64,000 nucleotides of DNA from Flavobacteriales bacterium (GCA_016703005.1 JADJCX010000029.1:62001-126000); one strand, 5' to 3'. Counted from the stretch's first letter, positions 1 to 9,650 are shown. Numbers and translations are program-made. Notes: generated by a model from the sequence alone, not told the origin.

Positions 1-1296
1 AACAGCATGCAGCTGATCATGGGCAACTGCGGACCGTGTCCTCCGCCATACGACTTGGCTGTGGTGAACGTCGATTCGAACACCGTGATTCTCACTTGGC
101 AGGCCACCGGTGTTGACACCTTCAACCTGCAATACAGGCCCGTAGGTGTGTTGGGTTGGACATTGATCGCGCAGCAGAACAACCCGGTGTTCACACTGGG
201 CGGCTTGACCGGTTGCACCGACTATGAATTCCAAGTGGAGGCGGTGTGTGATGGCCTCAACAGCGGCTTCACCTCCCTCTTCTTCACCACCGAAGGTTGC
301 TGCTCGGTGCCTGGCCTCCTGACCATCGGCTATGTTGGCTCGAACAGTGGGAATGTTGTTTGGGGGCCTGTTTCGGCCGCCACTTCCTACGACGTGCAGA
401 TCAGCGAACAGGGCAGCGGCAACTGGACACTTATCACCGGCATCACCAACCCCTTCCATGAATTCACGGGACTCGATTCGTGCACCACGTACGACGTGCA
501 AGTGCGCACCGTGTGTACCAACGGAACCACCGCTTGGAGTGATACCATCAGCTTCAGTACCAGTGGCTGCGGGGCGTGCCTCGATATGACCTACTGCCCC
601 AGCGAGAGCAATGATGCCTCCGAGGAATGGATCGTGGGCGTAACGGTAGGTACATTGAACAACCAGTCCGCGAGCGATGGTGGATACGGCGATTACACAG
701 CGTTCGGCACCGACCTGGAGATCGGCGCGCTGCATCCGATCACGCTGACCCCGGGGTATGACGGCACCAGCTACGACGAGTACTTCAAGGTATTCGTGGA
801 CCTGGACCAGAACGGCGATTTCGATGGGACAGGTGAACTGGCGTACGATGCAGGAGCAATGACCCAGGTCGCCGTCACCGGCAGCCTCAACATCCCTGTA
901 GGAGCATTGGTGGGCAATACCCGCATGCGCGTGATGATGATCTTCGACGATGATGGTGGTGTGGGTTGCACCGATGGCTATGCCTATGGCGAAACCGAGG
1001 ACTATTGCGTGGATCTCGTGGACTTCCTCAGCAGCATTGATGAAGTGGGGGTTGTGTCCTTGACCTGTTACCCCAATCCGGCCAACGACCAAGTGACGAT
1101 CACGTTGATCGCACAACATGCGGGCTCACAGAGCATCGAAGTGCTTGACAACACCGGCCGGGTCGTCACCACCATGCCGGTGGTCAGTGGTCGTGCCACG
1201 ATCAACACCGCAAGCATGGCCGAAGGCCTGTATATCTATCAGCTCAAAGGCAACACGAACGGTACCGCACGCGGCAAGTTCGAGGTGCTCCACTGA
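1..1296 (+). CDS. Secreted FN3-GEVED protein with T9SS type A sorting domain (5' partial)
   Basis: The reading frame is open to the first base of the window, so the N-terminus lies upstream. What remains is an extracellular modular protein. Two fibronectin type III-like modules (about residues 12-95 and 100-185 counted from the first Met) each end in a Cys-rich boundary. A GEVED-type beta domain follows (about 195-340, with the GETEDY signature that names the family). The last 80 residues are a T9SS type A sorting domain beginning CYPNPANDQ, with the usual GLYIYQL strand. It is presumably exported by the T9SS and anchored on or released from the cell surface. The ligand is unknown. A perfect hairpin follows the TGA stop. 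The domain assignments rest on recognisable sequence patterns only. Confidence 0.88.
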   Translation, partial: NSMQLIMGNCGPCPPPYDLAVVNVDSNTVILTWQATGVDTFNLQYRPVGVLGWTLIAQQNNPVFTLGGLTGCTDYEFQVEAVCDGLNSGFTSLFFTTEGCCSVPGLLTIGYVGSNSGNVVWGPVSAATSYDVQISEQGSGNWTLITGITNPFHEFTGLDSCTTYDVQVRTVCTNGTTAWSDTISFSTSGCGACLDMTYCPSESNDASEEWIVGVTVGTLNNQSASDGGYGDYTAFGTDLEIGALHPITLTPGYDGTSYDEYFKVFVDLDQNGDFDGTGELAYDAGAMTQVAVTGSLNIPVGALVGNTRMRVMMIFDDDGGVGCTDGYAYGETEDYCVDLVDFLSSIDEVGVVSLTCYPNPANDQVTITLIAQHAGSQSIEVLDNTGRVVTTMPVVSGRATINTASMAEGLYIYQLKGNTNGTARGKFEVLH

Positions 1297-1307
1297 AGAA
1301 CTTCATA

Positions 1308-1354
1308 CATCAATACAAAGGGCCCCGTCGTCGACGGGGCCCTTTGTATTGATG
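1308..1354. terminator. Bidirectional hairpin terminator between convergent genes
   Basis: A perfect inverted repeat has 23-base arms (1308-1330 and 1332-1354). The core is GGCCCCGTCG/CGACGGGGCC, flanked by A/T-rich arms, and it sits 12 bp after the upstream stop and 4 bp before the convergent comF-like stop. It can fold on either strand, so it probably ends both transcripts. Confidence 0.85.
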
Positions 1355-1357
1355 CCG

Positions 1358-2053
1358 TCAAGCGTAGGCTGCGGTCAACACGCTCACCTTCACTCCGGGC
1401 ACCTGCAACAATGCGCGCGCACAGCTCTCGAGCGTGGCACCCGTGGTCACCACGTCGTCCACCAACAACACATGGGCGTTTTCCAACTGCGAGCTTTTGC
1501 CAACCGTGAAGGCCTCCTGCACATTGAGCCAACGATCGATCCTACTGCGCTTGGTTTGTGTTGACGTGTGCAGCACGCGCATCAACTCGCGACCTGCTGG
1601 CTTCAAGGGCCAGGTCTCTCGTAATCCGTCAGCGATCACCTGCGCCTGATTGTAGCCGCGCATGCGCTCCTTGCGGCGGTGCAACGGCACTGCCATCACT
1701 GTATCGACGTCGGCATAACATGGACTCTGGGATGCTTCCTCGCCCATCAATCGGCCGAGTCCAAGGCCCACATGCCGATCGCCCTTGTATTTCAACCGGT
1801 GCAGCATCCGCTGCACCTTGCCACCTCGGTTGAAACGGAGCAGCGCCCCCGCGCCTTCCAACGGGACACGCCCCCAGAACAACTGCGCAACCGGGTTCTG
1901 AGGGTCCGCGAGCATCCGTGCTCGTGGCAGATCCTCGAGGCACATACCACATAGGTCCTTCTCGTTCCTATAAAGCGCATTGTCGCAGCCCGCACAACGC
2001 CGGGGCAGAATAAGCCCAAGGACATCGGAGGCAAGATCGAGAATGAGGCTCAT
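1358..2053 (-). CDS. ComF family phosphoribosyltransferase-like protein
   Basis: A 231-aa protein of the ComF/GntX family. An N-terminal zinc-ribbon-like Cys motif (RRCAGC, then LCGMC) is followed by a type I phosphoribosyltransferase fold. The PRPP-binding loop is clear near the C-terminus (VLLVDDVVTTGAT), preceded by the family segment RRKERMRGYNQ. In Firmicutes ComF acts in DNA uptake; in Bacteroidota the role is mostly unassigned, so competence is only a possibility here. I chose the second in-frame ATG (MSLILDL) because ComF proteins begin close to the zinc motif; an upstream Met at 2092 would add 13 residues. Confidence 0.85.
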   Translation of the reverse strand: MSLILDLASDVLGLILPRRCAGCDNALYRNEKDLCGMCLEDLPRARMLADPQNPVAQLFWGRVPLEGAGALLRFNRGGKVQRMLHRLKYKGDRHVGLGLGRLMGEEASQSPCYADVDTVMAVPLHRRKERMRGYNQAQVIADGLRETWPLKPAGRELMRVLHTSTQTKRSRIDRWLNVQEAFTVGKSSQLENAHVLLVDDVVTTGATLESCARALLQVPGVKVSVLTAAYA

Positions 2054-2263
2054 GGCGGTGGATCGAATATAAAGGCGAAGGTTCTTGACCATTAGGGTAA
2101 TGGGCCATCAATGACGCATCAGGCTCGACGGAACACTCCTGACGAACGGCGGGTGGCGTCAGCGCTAGGCGATCGGCTCAACGCGCCAGTGTAGGGCGAG
2201 AGCGGGTTCAATACTTTGTTGACAATCTCGTTAACCATCCACGGCCACCCTTGGCAGCGCCGG

Positions 2264-2271
2264 TACTTTCG
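2264..2271 (+). promoter_or_regulatory. Bacteroidota -7 promoter element (TACTTTCG)
   Basis: TACTTTCG matches the Bacteroidota -7 consensus TAnnTTTG with T/C at the penultimate base. It lies 42 bp before the ATG at 2314 and downstream of the alternative start at 2251, which supports the later start. Confidence 0.55.
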
Positions 2272-2313
2272 CCCCGGAACCAACAGACCTGCGCCCAGCG
2301 CAACCGCCTACCA

Positions 2314-3213
2314 ATGACGACCACAGAACAAAAGCCCCGCTCCAACAACGCCCTGCTCGCCCTTGTGGTGCTGCTGATCGTTTCCAACCTCGCCACGCTC
2401 TATTTCCTCAATAAGGGTAGCAACACGGTGGAACAGCAGCAAGAGCAGATCGCCAGCATCAGCGACGACAAGGACAATGTGACCAAGTTGCTGGAGGACA
2501 TGCTGGTGCAGTACGATACGCTGAGCACCGAGAACGAACAGCTCACCGCCGAGATGGCTGCGCAGAAGCAGCAGATCGAGGACCTGATGAAAAAGGTGAA
2601 GAACGGCAACTACAGCTTGGCCAAGGCGAAGAAGGAGGCCGAGACGCTGCGCAAGATCATGAAGGGTTATGTGGTCACCATTGATTCGTTGAACCAAGCG
2701 AACTTGGCACTGCAAGCCGACAAGGCCAACCTGACGAACGAGCTGGGCGTGGTGAGCGGCGAGAAGGCCGCACTGGAAGAGAAGAGCCGCAGCCAAGAGG
2801 AGATCATCAGCCGTGGGGCTGTGTTGCACACCACCGCGATCAGTGCTGGAGCCCTTTTCCTGCGCGACAGTGGCAAGCAGGTGGATACCGAGCGCGCCAA
2901 ACGCGCCGAAATGGTGAAGTGCTGCTTCACATTGGGCGTGAACACGGTGACCAGTGCAGGAGCCAAGACATTGTACATGCGGATCATCAGCCCCGATGGA
3001 TCGGTGCTACCGGCCAGCGACGGCAACAACCGTTTCCAGTTCAACGGCGTGGAAGGTGAGTACAGCGCCAAGCGCGAAATGGATTATGCCAACGCACCTG
3101 TTGATGTATGCGTGTTCTGGACCGCAACCGGCGAAATGAAGAGCGGCCACTACAACGTGGAGATCTACGAGAACAAAGCGCTGGTGAGCAAGACGGGCTT
3201 CGACCTGAAGTAA
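2314..3213 (+). CDS. Membrane-anchored coiled-coil protein of unknown function
   Basis: 299 aa. A short basic N-terminus is followed by one membrane helix (about residues 14-33) and then a long charged heptad-rich coiled coil (about 38-170). The C-terminal globular domain (about 180-299) is rich in beta strands and contains the pair KCCF. Topology suggests a single-pass inner-membrane protein with a periplasmic coiled coil and sensor- or binding-like tail. I do not recognise a named family; similar proteins occur widely in Bacteroidota. The start at 2314 was preferred over 2251 because the promoter-like TACTTTCG lies between them. A strong hairpin follows the stop. Confidence 0.75.
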   Translation: MTTTEQKPRSNNALLALVVLLIVSNLATLYFLNKGSNTVEQQQEQIASISDDKDNVTKLLEDMLVQYDTLSTENEQLTAEMAAQKQQIEDLMKKVKNGNYSLAKAKKEAETLRKIMKGYVVTIDSLNQANLALQADKANLTNELGVVSGEKAALEEKSRSQEEIISRGAVLHTTAISAGALFLRDSGKQVDTERAKRAEMVKCCFTLGVNTVTSAGAKTLYMRIISPDGSVLPASDGNNRFQFNGVEGEYSAKREMDYANAPVDVCVFWTATGEMKSGHYNVEIYENKALVSKTGFDLK

Positions 3214-3252
3214 GGTTCTCGCTCGCTCAGGTGCTAGGTGCCGAGTAAAGCG

Positions 3253-3282
3253 GAGGGCGTTGGAAGATCTTCCAACGCCCTC
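3253..3282. terminator. Perfect palindromic terminator between convergent genes
   Basis: GAGGGCGTTGGAAGA is followed immediately by its exact reverse complement, 15 bases per arm. Partly complementary TAAGC/GCTTA flanks extend the stem. It lies 39 bp after one stop and 60 bp from the convergent stop at 3343. Confidence 0.75.
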
Positions 3283-3342
3283 TGCTTATGCCCCCTCTGT
3301 GTTCACAGGAGGCGCCTGTGTATTGCAGCATGAGCCCAGCAC

Positions 3343-6300
3343 TCAGAAGAACGCCCTCACCTGCGCGCCGCCCACATGGATCGTCTTTACGTCCTCGCTT
3401 TTGCGGCCGTTGTAGGTGAGGTCCACCTGCAGGTGACTGCTGAGTTTGCGTTGCACGGTAACCGCCCACGTCATGTTCGTACCGGGTTTCAAGCCGCTGA
3501 GCATTTCGTTGCCGAGCGATGAATCAATCGTTCCATCGTAGGCGATCTCCACCAAATTGAAATTGCCTTGCAAGCTGCCCTTGCCAGCAGTGTTCCACTT
3601 GATCTCCACACCCAGATCCTGAAGCAACGCACGCTCATCACCGAACTCGATCGCGTTGTGCTTTTCCGTGCGCTTGTAGGCAAGTGCCGCGCGGAATTGC
3701 GTATTCGGCTGCCACGTGATGCGCGGTTTGATACCCTGTTTGAACACGCTGAAGTTGCGCCCACCCGGCAGGTCGCTACTGGTGGCAGTGCGCCCCGCCT
3801 CGCTTTCCACTTCCAGCGTCCAAGTGCGCGATGCGTTCACCCGTATGCGCAGCTGTTGCAATTGGTTGCTGCGGCCCTCATAACCGCTCACGAGCAGGAT
3901 CCTGTTACGATCGCTTTGAAACGTGTGGTCAATACCCCAAGCGCGGCTCGTGCGGTTGAAGAACAATGTGTTGCGGAACGAACTGGTGTATGACAACAGC
4001 GATGTATCGGTAGGGTCCGTGGTGAACGGGTCCAACGCCTTGCCCAAGTCATCATCAGCGGTCTTGCGGTCGGCCCGCAAACTGGCCAGATCGCTGATAC
4101 GCGCCAGAAAACCACGGAAGCCGTCCTTGTCCACCCACACGGTCGCGGGCCGTAGATCCACGCTTGCGCTCAATTGACTGCTATAGGTGCGGATGAACTC
4201 GTTGGTCTGCGTGTACACGCGTATGTAGTTGGCTTCATACCCGAAGCTGGCCGTTTCGAACTCGTTGAGGTCCTTGATGCCGTCACCGTTGTAGTCGATC
4301 CACACATAGATGCCTTGCCCGGCCGGAACTTCCACATAGATGAAACTGCGCTTTTGCTCCAGCCCGCTGCCGAACTCATAGAACACATCGGTGCTGAGCG
4401 CGCCGCGCCACAGCGACAAGTCGTGATCGAGCCGCGCGAGCCACGTGTCCTCCGGCTTCTGCGAAGTGAGCAGGCTGTCCACGATGCGCAGTTGACGGTA
4501 GTTCACCGAAGTCTGCAACCGGTTGCGCGGGTTGTTGGATAAGTCGAGCGCTGCGGAGTACGTCGTTGCTTCCGTGCTGCGCTTCAGCTCACCGTTCCTC
4601 AGTGCATCGTCGGTACGTTGGCCGGCGCCCAACCGCCACTTCACCTTGGAGCTATCACCGTTCTGCACGAACGCCTCCATGTCGAAGAAACGGTAGCTGC
4701 CGAAGGCGAGGCTATCGGTGCCGATCGCGCGATAGCGATTGTCCTCGTGTTCGTCGCGCACACCAACGGTGATCCACTTCATATGCCTCGCCAACTGGGC
4801 TTTATGCCGGATGAAATCGCTGCGTGTTGGCACCGTGGTGCTCATCCAGCTACCCGCGCCCTTGAAACGCCAACGACCGGGATGCAGATCGGCCAAGAGG
4901 TCGTGCTTCACACCCTTGAACCGGTCGCGCACTTCGAACGTGCTGAAGCCGTAACGCCATTCGCCAAGCTCCTTGCCCTGCATTCCGGCGTTCGCACCAG
5001 CGAGCAATTGATCGCCATCGAGGGATATGGTCGAGGCATTCCAGTTGCGTTCGAACTCCGCAGGCCGATAGCGCTCGACCACGCTGAACTCGCGTGCCAA
5101 TGCTTCTGCGTTCAACCCCACAACGACACTCAATGTCGTGTCGCTTGCGCCGAGCGGAATACTGTGCTCCGCACCGACCATAACCGCCAAGCCTTGGTCG
5201 TTGTCATCGCCAACATCGCTGAAAGTGTTCTGGTCGTAGTTGCTGAAGGCGATCTCGGCCGTGGCTTTCGAAGCGGTTGCGAAGCGCTGCTCCACCCCTA
5301 ATGTCACAAGTTGCTTCGTCTTCGGAGCGACCAAGGCTTTCAGCGGCAAGTGGTCGCCCTTGTGCACGATGACGTTGTTCACGGTATCGGGTGCAACCCA
5401 TTTGAATACGCGTCCATTCGGCGTGAAATCACTTTGGACATAATCGCCCTTCCCTGTGCCCACATTGCTGAAGCTGAGCTGCCAATCAGCCGTGTCGGCA
5501 TTCGTACTGTACACGAAAACGGGGTCGTAGCCGAGTGAATCGATGCGCATGTACAATACCAGATCGGCACTGAAGGCAACGCTATCGACGCCCGGCACCA
5601 CTGCGGCCAGCGGGTTGTCGCCAGCCAAAGCGAGCACTTCCTTCTCCTCGTCACTGAGGGTTTGTTGCAGCGGCTGATTGCGGTGGTCTTGCTCGCTGTA
5701 GGCATTGAGGCGAATGGTGGTATTGCCCATCACCGCTTCATGACCTAACCGCACCAGCGACCGCGTGTAATTGCGATCGCTGTATTGGAACTCAACGTTG
5801 ATCCGGCGATCCTTGGTGATCGGCCGGTTGGAGGTGAACGTCAGCTCAGCCGTGTTGTAGTCGATCACGTAGTCATTCTCCTGTCCGCGTATCTGGAGCA
5901 TGCCATCCACATACACGCGTTCGGTACCGCTGAGCACCACGATGTACGCTTCCCCTTCATCGCCTTTCAACCGATATGGGCCCTGTATCCCTTCCAAGCC
6001 TTGGATCACGTTACGCGCGAACTTGCCTTTGCTGATCGCAGCGCTTGCGCTGGTTTCGTTGCGCAACTTCTCACCGAGCCGATAGGTGGTGGTGCCAGTG
6101 ATGCCTTTGCTCTTCTTCAAGTACGTGAGGAAGTGGGAATTGGGGCGCTGCAACACGAAATCACCGGCGATCAACTCCCAGCCCCCGGCCCCGGCTTCCA
6201 ACTTCTCGTTGCCGAAAAGCTTGATGAACGTTTGGTCGAAGTCCTGCAGTTCCAGCGTGTTACCACCGGATTGGATGGGGATGTTGTTATCAGTGACCGA

Positions 6301-6924
6301 GGCGAGCACATTAATGTTGTCGCTCAACCGTCCGCCGAGTTCGAGGTTCAGTGTGCTGTTGACGGCGAGGTCCTGGTTGTTCCCGAACAAAATGCCGCGA
6401 CTGATACTGCCGCTGCGCGTGCGCCCATCACCACCCATAGGGTCGTCGCCGCCTTTCGGCGGAATGTATCTGAAAGGGTCCGCTTGACCACTGGCCGCGG
6501 AAAGCATGGCGCGCTCATCCTTGTGCATTCGTGGGGTGGTGAACGACAAGGGCATTGCTCGGTAGTGGGCGATCAACGTATCCGTGCTGCTCTTGGCACC
6601 ATGCCAAACAAAGAGCGCCCGGAATGGATCGATCCCGTACTGCGATGCATCTACCAGGGCTCCACTGCGGTAAAGGGAGAAGGAGCCGGGCGCGATACTG
6701 AGACTGTCCAGCACAAGCGTATCCCTATCGGCGACCAGCGTTCTGTGACGCAGGTTCGATACACCTGTGGGTGCTGGACCCAACAACTCCTGCGAGCGCG
6801 CCGGCATCGCCCAGAACAAGACACAGAGCAACAGCACCGAACGCAATGATCGCGGAATACCGCGACCGGTCCATCGTTCTTCCAACGCGGAGCCAAAGGA
6901 CCGCATGCGGATCATCCTGCTCAT
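3343..6924 (-). CDS. Large outer-membrane beta-barrel-like protein, conserved in Bacteroidota
   Basis: About 1193 aa. The N-terminus has a long basic segment, then a hydrophobic core (SVLLLCVLFWAMPARSQ) that reads as a signal peptide. The mature protein is full of alternating amphipathic beta strands and ends with Phe (VRAFF), as many outer-membrane barrels do. The segment SGSISRGILFGNNQDL followed by LSDNINVLASVTDNNIP resembles the repeated strand language of SprA-like and related giant Bacteroidota outer-membrane proteins, but I cannot assign it to SprA itself; it is much shorter. A TACTTTTC element at 6941-6948 lies inside the codons of the longest possible ORF (to 7059), so I start at the Met at 6924; Met at 6915 or 6906 is equally possible. 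It is transcribed divergently from the binding lipoprotein gene. Function unknown. Confidence 0.7.
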   Translation of the reverse strand: MSRMIRMRSFGSALEERWTGRGIPRSLRSVLLLCVLFWAMPARSQELLGPAPTGVSNLRHRTLVADRDTLVLDSLSIAPGSFSLYRSGALVDASQYGIDPFRALFVWHGAKSSTDTLIAHYRAMPLSFTTPRMHKDERAMLSAASGQADPFRYIPPKGGDDPMGGDGRTRSGSISRGILFGNNQDLAVNSTLNLELGGRLSDNINVLASVTDNNIPIQSGGNTLELQDFDQTFIKLFGNEKLEAGAGGWELIAGDFVLQRPNSHFLTYLKKSKGITGTTTYRLGEKLRNETSASAAISKGKFARNVIQGLEGIQGPYRLKGDEGEAYIVVLSGTERVYVDGMLQIRGQENDYVIDYNTAELTFTSNRPITKDRRINVEFQYSDRNYTRSLVRLGHEAVMGNTTIRLNAYSEQDHRNQPLQQTLSDEEKEVLALAGDNPLAAVVPGVDSVAFSADLVLYMRIDSLGYDPVFVYSTNADTADWQLSFSNVGTGKGDYVQSDFTPNGRVFKWVAPDTVNNVIVHKGDHLPLKALVAPKTKQLVTLGVEQRFATASKATAEIAFSNYDQNTFSDVGDDNDQGLAVMVGAEHSIPLGASDTTLSVVVGLNAEALAREFSVVERYRPAEFERNWNASTISLDGDQLLAGANAGMQGKELGEWRYGFSTFEVRDRFKGVKHDLLADLHPGRWRFKGAGSWMSTTVPTRSDFIRHKAQLARHMKWITVGVRDEHEDNRYRAIGTDSLAFGSYRFFDMEAFVQNGDSSKVKWRLGAGQRTDDALRNGELKRSTEATTYSAALDLSNNPRNRLQTSVNYRQLRIVDSLLTSQKPEDTWLARLDHDLSLWRGALSTDVFYEFGSGLEQKRSFIYVEVPAGQGIYVWIDYNGDGIKDLNEFETASFGYEANYIRVYTQTNEFIRTYSSQLSASVDLRPATVWVDKDGFRGFLARISDLASLRADRKTADDDLGKALDPFTTDPTDTSLLSYTSSFRNTLFFNRTSRAWGIDHTFQSDRNRILLVSGYEGRSNQLQQLRIRVNASRTWTLEVESEAGRTATSSDLPGGRNFSVFKQGIKPRITWQPNTQFRAALAYKRTEKHNAIEFGDERALLQDLGVEIKWNTAGKGSLQGNFNLVEIAYDGTIDSSLGNEMLSGLKPGTNMTWAVTVQRKLSSHLQVDLTYNGRKSEDVKTIHVGGAQVRAFF

Positions 6925-6940
6925 ACGCTGGCCCACCGTC

Positions 6941-6948
6941 GAAAAGTA
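6941..6948 (-). promoter_or_regulatory. -7 promoter element (TACTTTTC) for the large outer-membrane protein gene
   Basis: On the minus strand TACTTTTC lies 16 bp upstream of the Met at 6924. It rules out the start at 7059 and the Met at 6954 if it is the real promoter. Confidence 0.45.
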
Positions 6949-7038
6949 TCCCATCGGCCTGCTTTGCCTATCACTACTGTCCAGACGGTGATGTTCACAA
7001 GCCGTTGTCCGTTGGGGAAGTGCGCGGCAACGCTCCGA

Positions 7039-7046
7039 TATTTTCG
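7039..7046 (+). promoter_or_regulatory. -7 promoter element (TATTTTCG), nearly leaderless
   Basis: TATTTTCG lies only 6 bp before the ATG at 7053. If used as the -7 element, the transcript would begin at or within a few bases of the start codon. Confidence 0.45.
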
Positions 7047-7052
7047 CCCGGC

Positions 7053-8774
7053 ATGTCAAGATCCTTTGCTTTCCCGGCAGCGTTGATCCTTGTCGTGGGT
7101 TGCGGCACCGCCGGAAATGATGGAACGTCGGGGAAGGGCGAAAAGCATTACGGCGGGGTATTCAACGCGAACGAAAGCCAGGATCTTGAGGAGATCTTCC
7201 CACTGAGCCTCACTGCTGCACATGCACATCGGGTCTCCTCGCAGATACACGAGGGACTCCTGCGGTTGGATGCCCGGGACCTTAGCTTACAACCCTGCTT
7301 GGCCGAGCGTTGGGTGGTGGATCCAAATGGACGCGAATACACTTTCCACTTGCGGAAAGGGGTATTTTTTCATGATGACCCCTGCTTCCCTGACGGGAAG
7401 GGGCGCGAACTGAAGGCCGCGGATGTGGAATTCGCATTCACGCAATTGTGCACTGCCAGCGACATTAACCGATCGTTCTGGCTGTTCCAGGATCTTGTAC
7501 TGGGTGCGAACGAGTACCACGCGGCCACGCAAGAGGATGGATCGGTCGGTGAGAGCGTAGAGGGCATCAAGGTGTTGGATGACCATACGGTGCGTGTCAC
7601 ATTGGTGCATCGCAGCGCGAACTTCCTGCGCATTCTGGCACATCAGGGTTGCTGGATATTCCCGAGGGAGGTCTTGACGGCATACTCCAATGGATTGCGG
7701 ACACATGCCATTGGCACGGGGCCCTTCAGACTGAAGGCATTCAGGGTGGATGAAGCCATGGTGCTGGAGCGCAACCCCAACTACTGGCGGTTCGATGAAT
7801 ACGGCAACCGGCTGCCCTTCCTCGATGCCATCCGGTTCACTTTCTTGCAGGACAAGAACATGGAAATGGACCAGTTCCTGAAGGGCCGCCTGAGCGCTAT
7901 TCAGGAGATACCTCCGGAACGGGTGGGTGAATTCAAGGACTCCGTTAGCGTGGATGGCAAACAACGGTTCACTGTGCAATCCATGGCCAGTATGGGTGTG
8001 CAGTTCTACGGGTTCAATCCACGCGTGCGTCCATTGGACGATGTGCGCGTACGCCGTGCGTTCGCGCTCGCCATCGATCGCAAAGCCATAGCGGAGGAGG
8101 TGCTGAACGGGCTGGCGGTTCCTGCCGAGCACGGCATTGTACCTCCAGGAGTGCGGGACTATCCCTACGGTGACGTGCCCGGTCACGGTTACTATCCCGA
8201 TAGCGCACGGGCGCTATTGGCCAGTGCCGGTTATCCGGGTGGTGTGGGCTTCCCCTCACTGCTGATGAATGTGAACAGTAACGGTTTTGGCTATGTGGTG
8301 GTGGCCGAGGCCGTGCAAGACAAACTGAAAAAGGAGCTGGGTGTTACGCTTGGGCTCAGCGTTCTGCCGGACGACCAGCATTACGACCGCATGGACGCGG
8401 GCCAGAACGTTTTTTGGCGACAAGGGTGGGTGGGCGACTATCCGGATGCGGAGAATTTCCTCGCTCTGTTCTACGGCAAGAACGTGCCAGCGGACAGCAC
8501 GTTACCCAGCTACCTCAACTCAGTACGATACAAGAACCCGGCTTTCGACACGTGGTTCGCTTCGGCGCAAACGACTAACGACGAAGCGGATCGTCTGCGC
8601 ATGCTGGCCAAGGCAGAACGCATCCTGATGAACGATGCGGTAGCCACACCCCTATATCACGAACGCGCAGTGCGATTGGTGCAGCCATGGGTGCGCGACT
8701 TCCCGATCAATGCCATGGAGATCCGCGACCTGGCCACTGTGTGGTTCGCTCCGGGCGTGAAGCCGGCGAATTGA
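7053..8774 (+). CDS. ABC-type oligopeptide/nickel-type substrate-binding lipoprotein
   Basis: 573 aa, family 5 extracellular solute-binding protein (OppA/DppA type). A short signal ending LILVVGC gives a lipobox, so the protein is a lipoprotein. Family patterns are present in order: an early YGGVFNANES strand, WVVDPNGREYTFHLRKGVFF, FLRILAHQGCWIFPRE, GTGPFRL, LERNPNYWR, VRRAFALAIDRKAI, and the C-terminal WVGDYPDAENFLALFY. These are the hallmarks of peptide-binding proteins of this family. No permease or ATPase gene is adjacent, so its partner must be encoded elsewhere, or it acts alone in binding or signalling. The ATG at 7053 was chosen because it starts directly before the lipobox signal; a longer ORF from 6771 would run through the divergent promoter region. 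Confidence 0.9.
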   Translation: MSRSFAFPAALILVVGCGTAGNDGTSGKGEKHYGGVFNANESQDLEEIFPLSLTAAHAHRVSSQIHEGLLRLDARDLSLQPCLAERWVVDPNGREYTFHLRKGVFFHDDPCFPDGKGRELKAADVEFAFTQLCTASDINRSFWLFQDLVLGANEYHAATQEDGSVGESVEGIKVLDDHTVRVTLVHRSANFLRILAHQGCWIFPREVLTAYSNGLRTHAIGTGPFRLKAFRVDEAMVLERNPNYWRFDEYGNRLPFLDAIRFTFLQDKNMEMDQFLKGRLSAIQEIPPERVGEFKDSVSVDGKQRFTVQSMASMGVQFYGFNPRVRPLDDVRVRRAFALAIDRKAIAEEVLNGLAVPAEHGIVPPGVRDYPYGDVPGHGYYPDSARALLASAGYPGGVGFPSLLMNVNSNGFGYVVVAEAVQDKLKKELGVTLGLSVLPDDQHYDRMDAGQNVFWRQGWVGDYPDAENFLALFYGKNVPADSTLPSYLNSVRYKNPAFDTWFASAQTTNDEADRLRMLAKAERILMNDAVATPLYHERAVRLVQPWVRDFPINAMEIRDLATVWFAPGVKPAN

Positions 8775-8831
8775 TACGCCACGGTTGACGGGCCGAGCGG
8801 TCGGCTATGCCCAACGGATCAGCGCTTTGCA

Positions 8832-9554
8832 TCAAGCCACATTCCTGACCAGCTCGGCATACACCAGCTGCTTGGCGAGCGGCAGGAACGTCTCCACGGG
8901 AGGAAGGGGCTTCTGTGCTTCGAAGGCAAAGGCGGCCGGGTTCGGCCATGCGAATGCACGCGTCAATTCGCGCTTGATCTGTTCGTATGTTGACGCCAGC
9001 CCGATGGTATACGTGGATACAAAGCGCGTGGTCAGATTCATGTGCGCCGATCCTTCCATTCCGGCAAACACGCGGTGCAGGGCATAGGTGTACACGCGCG
9101 CCTCGCTGCCCTGTCGCAACATCAAGTAACCTTCGTTCGCATAAAGCGGCATCACGCCCACAGGAGTGAATTGTATCCCATCCAGTAATTCCGATCGCAG
9201 TTCATTCCCCGTTCCAAGGGTTCTGGTCAGTTCGGGCAATGCCAGCGCGATCGTCTCATCGATCACCGATAACGCGTCCGGCTTTTCCGCTCCGCTGGAG
9301 TACGAAAACCTCAGCCGTTTCAGGTCGATGGCGATCAGTTCCTTGGGCATCCCGGCATCCATCCGGTCGCGTTGCTCGCCCCATGAGCGGAGCTCCCGTA
9401 CACACTGGCCAAGCAGATCCAAATAGGGATACAACCGGCGGCTGGTGAAGCGCTCTTGCATCCGTTGTGCGTATGCCAACACCGTGTACCGCTTCAATTC
9501 CCTGTCCAACGGTGGCGCCAGCAATCGGTCGATCCCTGATACTTCCATGTTCAT
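8832..9554 (-). CDS. Conserved hypothetical protein, 240 aa
   Basis: Soluble protein with no signal peptide or membrane segment. It is mainly helical at the N-terminus (ELKRYTVLAYAQRMQERF), with a central mixed region and a strand-rich stretch (VGVMPLYANEGYLMLRQ). I do not recognise a family. The tandem Met at 9554/9548 is taken as start because it leaves a normal divergent spacing of 96 bp to the OmpA gene; the longer ORF up to 9914 would overlap the OmpA coding region. It is convergent with the binding-protein gene, with 57 bp between the stops. Confidence 0.7.
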   Translation of the reverse strand: MNMEVSGIDRLLAPPLDRELKRYTVLAYAQRMQERFTSRRLYPYLDLLGQCVRELRSWGEQRDRMDAGMPKELIAIDLKRLRFSYSSGAEKPDALSVIDETIALALPELTRTLGTGNELRSELLDGIQFTPVGVMPLYANEGYLMLRQGSEARVYTYALHRVFAGMEGSAHMNLTTRFVSTYTIGLASTYEQIKRELTRAFAWPNPAAFAFEAQKPLPPVETFLPLAKQLVYAELVRNVA

Positions 9555-9650
9555 AGGTTCCAACGTGGTGTTCACAATTCCGTTGTGCCGGACCCCATCG
9601 CTCTGTTGACCGGTCGCAACTTTGACCTTCCAACCGAAAACTACCGGCTC

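Noticed and set aside
5785..6849. 354-codon plus-strand ORF opposite the large outer-membrane protein gene
   Set aside because: It is antisense to a clearly protein-like frame, has no family pattern and no start context. Long antisense ORFs are expected in this high-GC sequence.
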